64,000 bases of DNA from Arion vulgaris (GCA_020796225.1 CM036756.1:55954616-56018615), one strand, 5' to 3'; positions 1 through 10,189 are shown, counted from the stretch's first letter. The notes: generated from the sequence alone by a model not told the origin. Translations and numbers: made by a program.

Positions 1-139
1 ACCTGTGTAATCGAGAAGAGCATCCTGGAAAGCCACAGACCCTGGAAAAATTCATTAGAAAAGATTACAAAATAAAAATCCAACAAAATATCTTTACCAT
101 CTTCAAACTAACATCTGGGACCGTTGCTACGGAGTTAGT

Positions 140-240
140 GCACTGCAGCTGAGATCTTCCTCTGTAAGAAAGAGATCGGAGAACACATGGTTGCTCACCG
201 AAGTGCAGTGATGATGGTCATATCAATGAATCTTTGTCAG
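140..240 (+). repeat. Dispersed repeat G
   Basis: It runs from a 'gagatcttcctc' block to a block reading 'caccgaagtgcagtgatgat'. The same blocks recur in opposite orientation at about 8045-8160, and partially near 34890, 48840 and 53640. The arrangement suggests a short interspersed element. No coding potential is visible and the ends are approximate. Confidence 0.5.
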
Positions 241-754
241 TCATAGATACAACAGCACATTCACTTTGGAGATCGGGTTAGCTTCCCTCTTCGATCTCTA
301 CTTTGTCACAGCAATTAATATATCCTGTTTTTGTGGTCACCATTTGTAGGTGTGATACGGTCCTGTTAACTATTGTCTCTTAACCTTGACTTCTCATCTC
401 ATATGCTGCTTCATAGACCACAAACCTGTCTAATAGCATGCAGGAAACGTAGGTACGTTTAGAGAAATAAAAATCACACAAAAGCATTTGCCCACGGATA
501 TAAAACATAAACTTCCTGTGCTTAATTAGTAATTCAGAGTTGTCTAACTTTTTGTCATGTCCGCGATTGTTTGTATACACTACAATGTCACATGTACAGA
601 CGATTGAGATACGTATTGTCCGTAAGAAAATGACATAATATACATTTTACCTAACAGTTTTGACGTGGGTGCAATCATGGACTCTTAATCACAAGCTGGC
701 AGATTCCACTCTCTCTTACAGCTGACATTTTGAATACAACATGATCGTTATAAT

Positions 755-905
755 TATTTATCTGTCTATCTTTTTATCTGTATGTCTTGACTTGTCTTGT
801 TCTGTCTGTCTATGTATCTGTCTGTCTGACTATGTATCTGTCCGTCTGACTATGTATCTGTCTGTTTGTCTGTCTCTATCTCTCTCTCTCTCTCCGTCCG
901 TATCT
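755..905 (+). repeat. Microsatellite (CTGT/CTAT/TCTC)n
   Basis: An imperfect pyrimidine-rich run of CTGT, CTAT and TCTC units. The open frame across it is a by-product of the repeat. Confidence 0.85.
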
Positions 906-911
906 GTCCGC

Positions 912-1165
912 CCGCCTACCTCAAGCTGTGATAAGGTCGTTTACCTTGCTTTTCGAAGATCTTTGATTCAAATCCAGTCATTGTCTTTCTGTTCACGAGT
1001 GTATATTTCAAGAGATACATAGAATTATAGCTGGAGCCAGCGAGTTATTGCTTTGTGCATTACTCTCGGCTAGTAGCTTGCTATTTCTGCAGAGAGAGAG
1101 ACAGAGATCGAGCCATATTGGGGAACCTGATACTGTCAAGTCAATTCTTGACCTTTAAACTCATT
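912..1165 (+). repeat. SINE family D, degenerate copy
   Basis: It carries a worn tRNA-like B box ('ttgattcaaatcc'). This is followed by the family D body, in which 'gctggagc', 'ttgctttgtgca', 'actctcggc' and 'tttctgcagagag' appear in order, and then 'aagtcaattctt' near the end. Copies at 39115 and 58345 are better preserved. Confidence 0.65.
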
Positions 1166-1399
1166 CATTCTGTAGCATGCCCCTTACGGAACTTGCTCAC
1201 GTGACAACGTTTCTAAAGAAACTTCTCTATCATATGCAAAGTACTCCTCATCTAATGCATATATTTTTAATTTGTCATCACTTTTTACACCCATCTTCTC
1301 CTTGGTCTTCTTTCCACTTCCTGGTATATACACCCTTCCATGATTGCAATAATGTACGAAATTATTCATGGCTTCTAGTTTTGTTTTAATTAACAAAAG

Positions 1400-1510
1400 A
1401 TGAAATGTCTACACAGAATGCTGGGAGTATGAAGAAGAAACCGGTTTAGAAATGAGACATCAGGAAAAAAGTGGGTATAGTATAAATACTGAATAACATC
1501 AATAGCCAAG
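1400..1510 (+). mobile_element. LINE fragment
   Basis: A short piece close to the sequence at 52735-52830, with 'aaatgtctacacagaatgctgggagtatg' split over several blocks in both. It recalls the 'mrCLRRiLG' segment that follows the RT domain in many LINEs. It is too short and frame-broken to classify further. Confidence 0.4.
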
Positions 1511-1527
1511 CTTGGACACAAATTTCA

Positions 1528-1690
1528 TAGGGGTTCTGTGGCTAAGTGGTTCAGTCCTTGTCTTGCGTTTCGAAGGTCATGTGTTCGAATCCGGACCGCG
1601 CTGTTCTGTTTACTCGTGGACTTTTTCCAGAGATTCCTTGGGTTGCCGAGTCTTACAGACAAGCGTTTTTAAGAACACTCTCTCTCGCGA
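1528..1690 (+). repeat. SINE family D, 5' tRNA-like head
   Basis: An A-box-like 'tggctaagtggtt' is followed by a B box 'tgttcgaatccgg' at Pol III promoter spacing. The family D body follows but soon diverges. This is a truncated tRNA-derived SINE; the 62-residue open frame over it is not a gene. Confidence 0.7.
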
Positions 1691-1781
1691 TCACCCTTAG
1701 ACTGATGTACCAGATTTCCCCATAAATCTCATTCATGTGGAAATCTTATTCATGCAGCCTTTAGCATGGGTGGGTTTCGTC

Positions 1782-2035
1782 ACATCTTCAGCTCCATTTG
1801 GAGCTCTGGTGCTTATCCTTCAGTGATGTGTCCAGTTTTATCCAGCGTTTACTGGGTTCGCTCTCCGTCAGTCTTTGGTTGTCCCCAGCCGATCTGCAAG
1901 GCAGCAGATTGCTATTTTCTTTTAGGGTAGCTACCCTTAGATAACCTTCCCTCCCGCGATGTTGAGCGTCATCTGCACAGGTTACCTGTCTTTTTTTGAA
2001 CTACTTGGTTTTACTGTCGAATACAACCAGCTAGT
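1782..2035 (+). repeat. Left arm of a ~245-bp inverted repeat
   Basis: The reverse complement of this stretch matches about 2960-3205. Shared blocks include 'ggagctctggtgcttatcc', 'gctctccgtcag' and 'attttcttttagggtag'. It could be one of two oppositely oriented copies of a dispersed element, or the end of a foldback element. Confidence 0.75.
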
Positions 2036-2144
2036 TCTCCTCTTAGTGTATTGTGATTTTTTGTTACTGTTTCTAGTCTTAGCTTCTTTTCTCCCTTCTT
2101 TGGCTAGTCAATCAGAAACTCACCATTAACACAATGACAACTAT

Positions 2145-2285
2145 ATTTGCATGTCATCTCAAATTGTGGCATATCCTGTACAGGACGTGACCATCAACTA
2201 CAGTAAACGAGTCGGTGATTTTCTAGGCACCACTTATACGTTCAGTAGTTTGTCATTGATTTCTGAACGGTGAGGTCGGGGTCAA
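2145..2285 (-). repeat. SINE family B, 3' part
   Basis: It contains the family's tail ('gtggcatatcctgtacagga') and the conserved core 'aggcaccacttatacgttca'. The tRNA-like head is absent. The family B sense strand is the minus strand here. Confidence 0.8.
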
Positions 2286-2905
2286 AGGCGCATGGGGACA
2301 ACGCCGCGTCAGGATTAGTGAGCTGGCACTAATCTAGATCCTACCCCACTGCCTCGTGGTGACCCTGATGACAGACAATGGTTGTGGTCTGACTAAGAGG
2401 GTAGGAATCGAGGGACATCTACCCTGGTGGTGGTAGAGATGCAGACGTAGTCACGTTGGATGGGATCCGCTCGCAACACAGACAAGCGGAATCCCAGAGT
2501 GACTATTAATGCTCGTCTCTCCAGACCGATGGAAGAAAAGCTGAGCGAATGGCCATAAAGGGATGAGGGGTGCATCTAGAGAAGAGACGTGGACCCGCGT
2601 GGAACAAAACTTGGGACCGAGATGAGTTGCACGTGGGCCCACATAGGGCGAAACTCGGAGCCCTGAGGTGGGGGCCAAAGTTAGCCCCGGGTTCGGACAG
2701 CCTAGATATAAATGTGAGCACGGTGAGAACTGATGGAGATGGTGAGGCAGGCACCATGGCAGAGCGAGAACGCATGCGGACGATGCACGGCGCTGATGGT
2801 GTAGCGAAGAGAGGGCGTGGCAGGCGCGAGGGTGAGTGGACTACCCAAATGTGCAGAAAAACTGGAACGCCCAGAAGAGGTTAAATCCAGCGCGCGTTTC
2901 CGCTT
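2285..2905. other. GC-rich block between inverted repeats
   Basis: It is distinctly richer in G+C and CpG than the rest of the window. Open frames exist on both strands (for example + strand 2570-2884, 104 codons), but none shows a recognisable motif. It could be the interior of a mobile element bounded by the inverted repeats or a fragment of a captured gene. No function is assigned. Confidence 0.45.
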
Positions 2906-2959
2906 GCAGGAATTACTGCTGTCTTGTAGTTTGATTGGGGACAATCAAAGGCTAGCGGA

Positions 2960-3205
2960 GAAAAGCGTACACAAAACTAGACGGCAAGAAAACCAAGTAG
3001 TCCAGAAAAGACATATTTTCTGGGCAGATGACGCTTAACAGCCCGGGAGGTTAGGTCGTCTAAGGGTCGCTACCCTAAAAGAAAATAGCAACCTGCTGCA
3101 TTGCGGGTTGGCTAGGGACAGTCAAAGGCTGACGGAGAGCGAACACAGTAAACGCTGGTTGAAATCGAACACATCACCGAAGGATAAGCACCAGAGCTCC
3201 AAATG
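2960..3205 (-). repeat. Right arm of the inverted repeat
   Basis: It pairs with 1782-2035 in reverse complement. Within and just before it, two related segments occur in tandem (near 2930 and 3105, both with 'gggacaatcaaaggct'-like blocks), so this arm looks like a partial dimer. Confidence 0.7.
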
Positions 3206-3297
3206 GTACTGAAGATTGTGAACGTACACCAGTTCTTGGTGTTATGTTGTTTATATATCACAATTAAAATGATAAAAACGACCGTAAAAGAAGGCTG

Positions 3298-3453
3298 GCG
3301 AGAGAGAGAGAGAGAGAGAGAGAGAACGGTGAGGTCTATTTTTACCATTTGTAAAAATCCCACGGAAACGAATTTGTTTCCAAACTGCATGCCGCACGTT
3401 TGAACCAGGTAGGCTTGGGTTGTGATCGAGCTCACAACCGCTTAAGCTACAGA
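3298..3453 (-). repeat. SINE family B head plus (GA)n run
   Basis: A pure (GA)n run at 3300-3324 abuts a minus-strand family B copy. That copy has tRNA-like A and B boxes (on the plus strand 'cgcttaagctacagacgcc' and 'gtttgaaccagg'). The core and 3' tail are missing. Confidence 0.8.
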
Positions 3454-4021
3454 CGCCCACTTGTCCTCTAGCTTAATTTAAAATGAAAAATAAATTCAAT
3501 TAATTGTAAAAACATGCACACCCGATATTCGTTATAATTCCCCAATTTAAGTAGTATTTAAATGTTCCAGAGGCCGAGTGTTAGCAAGGGTAGGAAGCAC
3601 CGTGTGGAAAATAAAAGCGTGTCAGAATACTGTGGATAAACAGACATTGACGAATGGCCGCATCTGGCACTGATCTCTTTCCTGTTCCGGTAGTTGACCT
3701 TCCTTGGTAGCCTGCTAAAGCTGAAACTTCCAGCGGATTGACCGATCTCACCGATGTCTGAGTTTAACATTCAGGCAACATTTCATCCAGTGCAAAAAGT
3801 TGTTTACAATCATTGCTGTTTAAAGCGAATATAACATTCAATTTCAATACGTTATTGTTTTAGTTGCTAGACTCCAAACTAGGCTTTTGTTTCCGCTCCG
3901 ATCATGCAAGCGGTTGCTGAGGGTTTAAAACGTACCATACAATTGAAACTTAGCTAAGAAAATATTGCACTTCACGTGACTCACGATCGCAGTATATTTG
4001 GTTGAGTAAACATGTAAACAA

Positions 4022-4278
4022 AGTGAGCGTCTGTAGCTCAAGCGGTAGTGAGCTCGATCACGAACCCAAGCGTACCTGGTTCAAACCCCGCGGTGGGCAA
4101 GTTTGGAAGCAAATTCGTTTCCGTGGGATTTTACAAAAGGTAAAAATAGACCTCACCGTTGAGAAAGCAATGGCAAACTACTGAACTTATAAGTGGTGCC
4201 TAGAAAATGAACGACTCGTTTACTGTGGTTGATGGCTACGTCTTTTAGGATATGCCACGATTTTCATTTTCAAACATG
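4022..4278 (+). repeat. SINE family B, near full-length
   Basis: This is the best reference copy. In order it has a tRNA-like A box ('gtctgtagctcaagcggtag'), a B box ('tggttcaaaccccg'), a body with 'tttacaaaaggtaaaaatag', a conserved core ('ggcaaactactgaac', then 'aagtggtgcctagaaaat'), and a tail ending near 'aggatatgccac'. Length is about 255 bp. The head is consistent with Pol III transcription and LINE-dependent retroposition. Confidence 0.85.
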
Positions 4279-4304
4279 TAAAGTGGCAAGAAATATCGGT
4301 CTCA

Positions 4305-4412
4305 TTTCCCTGGAGGAGATTGAGCGAGTTGCCCAGGATAGAGCGGTGTTGAGAAATTGTTTGCATGCCCTATGTAACGTATAACGGTACGAGATGAATT
4401 ATTATTATAAAC
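4305..4412 (+). mobile_element. LINE 3' end with (ATT)n tail
   Basis: It translates as a short 'EEIERVAQDRAV' segment, also found at 53190-53485 (minus), followed by 'aacgtataacggtacgag' and an ATT-rich tail. It is the 5'-truncated end of a LINE family recurring at 48250 and 53190. Confidence 0.75.
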
Positions 4413-4689
4413 ACGGAATGAGTAGATCTGTCGTCCTCATAAACTTTGACCGCAATGTCCTGAAGGTTTAGATGTGTTACAGAAGGTGTGTTTTGTAATT
4501 GTCACTCCTATACTAAATAGATTTCAGCTTGGCATCCCGATAGTGTATATATGAACATGTCTGTATTTTGGACATGGTAGGTGAATTGCCACGAGAGCTT
4601 TGTCTTTAGATGCTTCGTAATAACAGAATGATAAATCTATAGATATTCGTATTAAACTATACTTTTGACGGTATAAGCTAAAGATGTGT

Positions 4690-4985
4690 TTATTTCTACT
4701 ACTACTATTACTGCTACTGTTGCAACTATTGTTAAAAATTACTACTATTACTACTACTACTACTACTATTACTGCTACTGTTGCTGCTGCAACTATTGTT
4801 AAAAATTACTACTATTACTACTACTGCTACTACTATTACTACTACTACTATTACCGCTACTGTTTCTGCTGCAACTATTGTTAAAAATTACTACTATTAC
4901 TACTACTGCTACTACTATTACTACTTTTGCTGCTACTACTGCTACTACTATTATTACTTCTGCTACTAGTACAACTGCTGCTTTT
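4690..4985 (+). repeat. Trinucleotide repeat (TAC/TGC)n
   Basis: Imperfect ACT/TGC triplets are interrupted three times by an 'aactattgttaaaaattact' block (near 4727, 4792 and 4877). The array therefore has a second, longer periodicity. Predicted poly-Tyr/Thr/Leu peptides are artefacts. Confidence 0.9.
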
Positions 4986-5164
4986 GCTGCTTATTCCCAG
5001 TTATAACATTAGTCTTCGTAATTGTCAGTATATATATGTTGTGTTTATATAAGAAAAGTTTAAGATATGAGGTGGGTTTGTTACAGTCGATTCTGAAATA
5101 ATTTGTACCGTTAAATTTCATATCATAGTTCAAGGGCCTAAAGCCTTTACAGTCTAATTTTTTT

Positions 5165-5362
5165 CCCGATCCAGAAGCACTTGAGCTTTCAGCTCTTCGG
5201 CTCGGTGTCATGGACATCGTAACCCTTCGGTTCGGTGCCACGAACACCGTGAATATGGGGAACCTGTGGCTTTTCTGCCAGCCCGTGGTATTGAACCCGC
5301 ACTCACAGAGGGCTAGTCACCCGCAGTCCAACGCGATACGGACACGCTGGGCAGGCGGGCTT
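5165..5362 (-). repeat. SINE family F
   Basis: On the minus strand it has a tRNA-like head with 'agcgtgt...gcgttggact' and a B box 'gcgggttcaat'. A conserved body follows and ends 'aagtgcttctggatc'. Other copies are at 30522-30722 and 49940-50130. The copies are similar along their whole ~195 bp, which supports a real family. Confidence 0.75.
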
Positions 5363-5704
5363 ACAGTCTGATAAATTCCCACTTCATATATACATAATCG
5401 TAACATAAAGAGAAGGACTTGGAACAGTCCAGCAGAACGTACCACAATCGCAAGAGATAGTTGATGATGGAGATCCACTGCGTCTGACATTCGATGGGGA
5501 GATGACATTTGAGTTGAATATTTCGTTCTGGAGTTGTCCTTGACTGGAGTTTCCTCACAAATATGCAAAGAAAATACACATATATACAGGAACATATTCT
5601 CATACATAAATACTCTGTTTACGTGACATTTAAGATAAGATTTCAACTTGATATTAATTCTTCCGTTGCCTTACTATGATCAGATAAGAAATACAGGCCT
5701 TCAT

Positions 5705-6228
5705 TTTCTTCTTCAAGCGTTCCATATCGACCACTTGTTAAACCTCTCTTTGTGATCTGTATGTGATCCGAGCCTAAGACCGATTGTACATTGTGCCAGG
5801 TATGTGCCTACTCTCACCCTGTGTTGCAGATGCTCACAAGGGGAGCAAGGAAAAGTAACATTGCAACCTATAAGGCATTTCGTAAGAGGCGACTGAGGTA
5901 GGGGCCTAGGAAGCTACCCTAGTAAATAAAAAGCATCGCATAAATCGGACGTGCTGGCCTACTTGTAGGCGCATAATTGACGCAACGTACAACCGTTCTT
6001 AGACTCAGATCACATGCAAATCAAAAATAGTGGTCGATATGGAGCGTTGGATAAAAAAGAATGCGCCTACAAGTAGGCCAGCACATCCGATTTCTGCAAC
6101 GCTTTTTATTTACTAGAGTAGTTTCCATAAGCCCATACCTCAGCTGCCTCTAACGAAAAGCCTTGTAGGTCGCAGTGTTACTATTCTTTGCTCCCCTTGC
6201 GAGCTCCGGCAACACACAGGCAGAAATA
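5705..6228 (-). repeat. SINE family A interrupted by an inverted copy of itself
   Basis: The outer minus-strand copy is split into 5705-5812 and 6058-6228. It stops at 'tatgtgcctact' and resumes at 'gcgcctacaagtaggcc', which belong together in intact copies. Between them lies a plus-strand copy at about 5813-6057. I define the family A sense strand as the one starting 'gtgtgttgcc' and ending in (GAA)n. The inner copy makes a long near-palindrome with the outer halves. Confidence 0.8.
5813..6057 (+). repeat. SINE family A, inner nested copy
   Basis: It is a near full-length plus-strand copy. It reads through 'gaggcgactgaggtagggg', 'ctggcctacttgtaggcg' and 'gtggtcgatatggagcgt', all family landmarks, and lies inside an older minus-strand copy. 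Confidence 0.75.
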
Positions 6229-6234
6229 CATGTC

Positions 6235-7025
6235 AAACAGTAGTTTCAATGAATAATCACTTTACCTAATCTCTATTATTCTATTACTTTTGAAGTTAAG
6301 ACTAAACGAATCTCAGGTATCTCTGATAATTTATTCAAACAAACGTGATATTTAATTTACCATAGGAAGTGTAGCTTTAAAAGAGATCTGTGTTGCAGGA
6401 TGTTCCACCATTCTTCAACTTCTCTTTCATCCCTTCTATCTTCTTCCTGGTTTATTTCCGTGTTCCGAATCATTGCTGTTTGTTGGTTTTAGAATCTGTC
6501 TTTATATCTTCCTTTATCTTGCTTTGTGTCGATGTAAAACGGTATTTTTCTTAATTTCCCCACCGTACGTACGCCTCTGTTTTGTTTTGAAAACAGTGGC
6601 AATAAGATAAACATATAACGGCAATAGAATATACTGTATGAAGTTCAAAGTTGAAAAATCTAGCATGTCTTAATATAAGCATAGAGACAGGTAAGGGGGA
6701 ATTTTCTGAGCCCCGGACATAGAGCGCATATCAACTAGCTTTTGATCATGTCAGCTCTGGAAACAGGATATTCAAATAAGGATATGCCTGTTTTAATGCT
6801 GGTTTAGACGTTCTGTCATCTTCCAGCAACACCAGATTTTTATAACCTCTACAGACTTTATTTATCGTTCTGTTCATAAATTCGTTTTATGTTGGGCATC
6901 CTTTCAATTTTGACATGTCTTTGTGGAATTTTTTGCTGCATTGAGACGCTAGTTAGTCTGAAGATGTTAATGTTGTTAAGAACCCCACGGAACTTATGAG
7001 ATTTCACTCTTTTGTGTGTGTAGCA
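6235..7025. other. No feature recognised
   Basis: This is AT-rich sequence with no coding exon, repeat copy or RNA gene that I can support. It may be intron or 5' flank of the nucleotidase gene. I looked here for the exon carrying the HAD catalytic DxD motif and did not see it. Confidence 0.5.
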
Positions 7026-7029
7026 ATGA

Positions 7030-7335
7030 GACATTTCTAGAAAAGCTCTGTCCAGCACGAGATCTTCACCGGTCCTCTCATAGTTTGTTATGTAGGGTTG
7101 TTCCTGTTGGCCAGATTTCCTTTCTCACGCTGCTCGGGTGCGGCAGTCTTGCAAGATGGGCTCTGGGGTCTGCTTTGGTGCTCAATAGGTACAGGCAGCC
7201 GAGTCCCTGAGACCCATTATATGGAAATTGGCTCTAAGACTGCATTGTTCCGTTCTAAGTCTGAAGACTGTGATGTGCACTTTTCTGTTTAATGTATTTA
7301 TGTTGTCATGCTCTGGGTTGTTTCCTCCGTTCGTT
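7030..7335 (-). mobile_element. LINE RNase H / C-terminal fragment
   Basis: Minus-strand conceptual translation, with stops and shifts, gives 'LNRKVHITVFRLRTEQCSL', then 'QTPEPILQDC', then 'GTTLHNKL'. This matches the block order after the RNase H domain of many animal non-LTR retrotransposons ('FRLRTGH', 'xTPEHiLQxC'). It resembles the fragment at 51745-52095, and it is pseudogenic. Confidence 0.65.
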
Positions 7336-7401
7336 TTTCTCCACATAATTTTTCTGGACTGTTAGTGTAATATATATTGGTATTTATTTCATGTCTTGAA
7401 G

Positions 7402-7519
7402 GATACAAGTCTCCCGAATATGAAACTATGGGATTCGATCACCTGAAAAGGAAATTGGTGTCTCTAGGATATCCCGAAGAGATCACTGACTTCCAGTACG
7501 ACCCATCTTTCCCTATAAG
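7402..7519 (+). CDS. NT5C2: Purine 5'-nucleotidase (NT5C2-like), internal exon
   Basis: This exon encodes part of a cytosolic HAD-superfamily 5'-nucleotidase; family members hydrolyse IMP and GMP and act in purine turnover. Readable residues include YKSPEYE, then a GFD, then SLGYP, and finally YDPSFPIR. In the NT5C2 family this segment lies just after the catalytic DxD motif. The exon ends at a donor (ATAAG|GTATGT) after two bases of an Arg codon, and the exon at 9158 supplies the third base. The acceptor is less certain: 'tgtcttgaag' ending at 7401 fits, but one a few bases later is possible. The open frame runs upstream without a methionine, so this is not a start exon. Assignment to NT5C2 rather than an NT5DC paralogue is by similarity only. 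Confidence 0.85.
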
Positions 7520-8044
7520 GTATGTAACTTCAAGATATATGTTTTCGTGTTTGTTGGCCTTAACCAGAGTCAATTATAAACTTATATGGGCCTTCGCACT
7601 CAGGTAAGAATTATGGGAAATCAAGACAAAGTATGTCTTGAATATATATATATATATATCCAAGTGAACCCAGCGTAAAATGAATTATGAAATCTTTGCA
7701 TGAGCTACTGTGTATGTGCACTGTCGGTGATATTTTGTATAGGTTGAGTTCTATCTACACAATAAATGTAATGATTTCTGAGCATAATTGTTTGATACCA
7801 TAACTTACATCACATAAACGTTTCTGTTTGCACTAGGTATCACATTAATATATATCATTCAATATACTTTTTAGTTAAATATATATGTTTTTGCTATTGA
7901 TCCAAATAATAAAAACTGGCACTGTTTACTATAAATAGAAAGAAAGTGATCTATGTAAAATACCATTATAGTGGATAGTGGTGTTATTAGAGGGTCACTT
8001 GTCTCCACAATAGTGGTCAATAGTATGGATTGAGTTAAGAGCAG

Positions 8045-8160
8045 CTGGGTGATTGATTGGTAGGACCATCATCACTGCACTTCGGTGAGTAACCATGTGT
8101 GTTTGCTGATCTCTTTCTTACGCAGGAAGATCTCAGCGACAGTGCCCGAACTCTGCATGA
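8045..8160 (-). repeat. Dispersed repeat G
   Basis: It is the reverse complement of the repeat at 140-240, sharing 'catcactgcacttcggtgag' and 'ctctttcttac...gaagatctcagc'. It sits directly upstream of SINE H, the same neighbour it has near 34890, so G and H may be parts of one composite element. Confidence 0.55.
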
Positions 8161-8214
8161 CCGACGTGGGTGGCCGATTTAATTTAGAAGATGCTGAACA
8201 TATTTTGTAGAAAT

Positions 8215-8485
8215 TTAAAAAAGCCCCAACTTTCTAATGGATTTTGCCCGGACATTTCTAGCCTACTCTTCTCGATTTTGAACTGCCAAGTGTCTCTTTA
8301 CATGCTCTACTTGAACATTGCTCAAATTTACATGCTCAAATCGTCCGTCTCCAATAGGACTAGAAACTCGATCTCACCTACACTGTTTATGTCTTGAAAA
8401 ATATCCCGATGGCTCTAAGAGGGAGCGAACAGAGTACCTTTGGAACGAGAGGTGAACACTTAACCTCTACGCCACAGAGACTACT
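8215..8485 (-). repeat. SINE family H
   Basis: It shares landmarks with copies at 34985-35265 and 62120-62335: 'tcgtccgtct', then 'ataggactagaaactcgatc', 'tcacctacact', and finally a tRNA-like head 'aacctctacgccacagaga'. The head is on the minus strand. Its last ~45 bases form the start of the adjoining 75-bp satellite. Confidence 0.7.
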
Positions 8486-9041
8486 AAGATTAGATGGAAG
8501 ATGCTGGTAACATATTGGAACGAGAGGTGAGCACTTAACCTCTACGCCACAGAGACTCCTAAGATTAGATGGAAGATGCTGGTAACATATTGGAACGAGA
8601 GGTGAGCACTTAACCTCTACGTCACAGAGACTCCTAAGATTAGATGGAAGATGCTGGTAACATATTGGAACGAGAGGTGAGCACTTAACCTCTACGTCAT
8701 AGAGACTACTAAGATTAGATGGAAGATGCTGGTAACATATTGGAACGAGAGGTGAGCACTTAACCTCTACGCCACAGAGACTCCTAAGATTAGATGGAAG
8801 ATGCTGGTAACATATTGGAACGAGAGGTGAGCACTTAACCTCTACGTCATAGAGACTACTAAGATTAGATGGAAGATGCTGGTAACATATTGGAACGAGA
8901 GGTGAGCACTTAACCTCTACGCCACAGAGACTCCTAAGATTAGATGGAAGATGCTGGTAACATATTGGAACGAGAGGTGAGCACTTAACCTCTACGTCAC
9001 AGAGACTACTAAGATTAGATGGAAGATGCTGGTAACATATT
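8442..9041. repeat. 75-bp satellite, 8 units
   Basis: Exactly eight 75-bp units start at 8442, 8517, 8592, 8667, 8742, 8817, 8892 and 8967. Each holds 'cttaacctctacg' and 'tagatggaagatgctggtaa'. Two marker sites (ccac/tcat/tcac and actact/actcct) vary, and units 4-7 alternate strictly, indicating a 150-bp higher-order unit. As 75 is divisible by three, one minus-strand frame stays open for 262 codons with a 25-residue repeat. That frame is intronic and antisense to the nucleotidase, so I do not call it a gene. Confidence 0.95.
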
Positions 9042-9157
9042 GGAACACCATGGCTAGAAAGACATTCATTATAAACAGTCTTCTGTTGTACTTGTGTAAT
9101 TTCTATGATTTTAGATCGAATCATTTCTTGAAGTTGTTTCTTCTTCAATGTTTTCAG

Positions 9158-9253
9158 AGGCTTATGGTTTGACAACTATTTCGGTACGTTGTTGAAGGTA
9201 GATGGCTTTGGTAACATCATGGTCTGTGTTCGAGGCTTCCATTTCCTGCGAGC
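9158..9253 (+). CDS. NT5C2: Purine 5'-nucleotidase (NT5C2-like), next exon
   Basis: It follows an acceptor 'tgttttcag' and begins with the last base of the split Arg codon. Reading on gives [19 protein letters not shown] and then a segment ending RGFHFLR. The NT5C2 family has a matching block after its 'YDxxFPxR' motif: an Arg-Gly, an FD pair, 'GNLLKVD', a GN, then a hydrophobic run to 'GFxFxR'. The exon ends at GC|GTAAGT, again phase 2. Two exons with family-matching order, a reconstituted Arg codon and consensus splice sites make this the most secure gene call in the window. No downstream exon was recognised before 64000, so introns may be long, exons may be missed, or the gene may be broken by repeats. 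Confidence 0.88.
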
Positions 9254-9577
9254 GTAAGTACCATTTCTGTGATGTTTTTATTGTCCCATTAACATCCTGT
9301 CAAGTATGTCTTTCTACTGGTATTGTATGTTGTTTTCGTATCTGCAATACTGTCTTCTCCTGTGTGAGCTGAGAAGCAAAGTGTAGCCACACTCAGTCGA
9401 CCTAAAAACTAAGCTTTGGGGAAATCTGACAGCCCAGTTTTTGGTCCACAGCAAATTAAGCGCATGACCAGAGATCGCTGAAGAAGAAGCAGTATCTGCA
9501 GAGAGAACATGTGTGCTAAATTTGGAAAATGTTTCGCTAATGCACATTTGTGGTATTATTTTTTGTAGACAGATGAA

Positions 9578-9838
9578 TGAAATGAACATCCTGGCATATC
9601 CTTTTACAGGACGCCACCATCAACAACAGTAAACGAGCCGTCGTCGATTTTCTAGCCACTACTTATACGTTCAGTAGTTTGTCATTGCTTTCTGAATGGT
9701 GAGATCTGTTTATAACCGTTCATAAAATTGTACGCGAACAAATTTTCTTCCAATCTGCCTGTCGCGGAGTTTGAATCAGGTACTCTTGCGTTGGGATTGA
9801 GCTCGCTACTGCTTAAGCTACTGACGTCCACTTTAGAC
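9578..9838 (-). repeat. SINE family B, full-length
   Basis: From the plus strand it reads tail ('ggcatatccttttacagga'), core ('cactacttatacgttcagta'), body, B box ('agtttgaatcagg') and A box ('tgcttaagctactgacgtcc'). It lies just downstream of the second nucleotidase exon, probably in the next intron. Confidence 0.8.
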
Positions 9839-10189
9839 ATATATTTCAGCGAAATCTCTGGAGGTAACACATATTTGGTTTTACAGAAAGTATCGTGTTT
9901 GTTTGTTTGCGTTTGTACTTATCAATTGTAGTTTGCGCTGAGAACATGCGTACGTTGCACTCTTGTTAGGCCGCTAGGATATGTAATACAGGAACATCTG
10001 AAAATCAACCCCCAAAGTGTTTGCATTTTATCCAACTGGACACCATTTGTAAAGGCGGATAACTATGATTTTGATGAAAAAAAATATTGGTCATAGGTAG
10101 GTTGTTCGAGCTAAGTCACGACAAGACGCATGATGAGAATCACATTTTCTACTATCAAATACTAATCCCGATGTTGTAGAAGAGGTCAA

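Larger units (their letters stand above)
7520..9157 (+). other. Intron of the NT5C2-like gene
   Basis: It is 1,638 bp, bounded by GTATGT at the donor and a pyrimidine-rich stretch ending TTTTCAG at the acceptor, and is phase 2. It contains a short (TA)n run (7645-7659), repeat G, a SINE family H copy and a 75-bp satellite. Confidence 0.8.

Noticed and set aside
2570..2884. 104-codon frame in the GC-rich block
   Set aside because: High GC lowers stop frequency, overlapping frames exist on the other strand, and no motif was found.
8387..9175. 262-codon minus-strand frame with a 25-residue repeat
   Set aside because: It is created by a 75-bp satellite in an intron, antisense to the nucleotidase gene. 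No protein family is recognisable.
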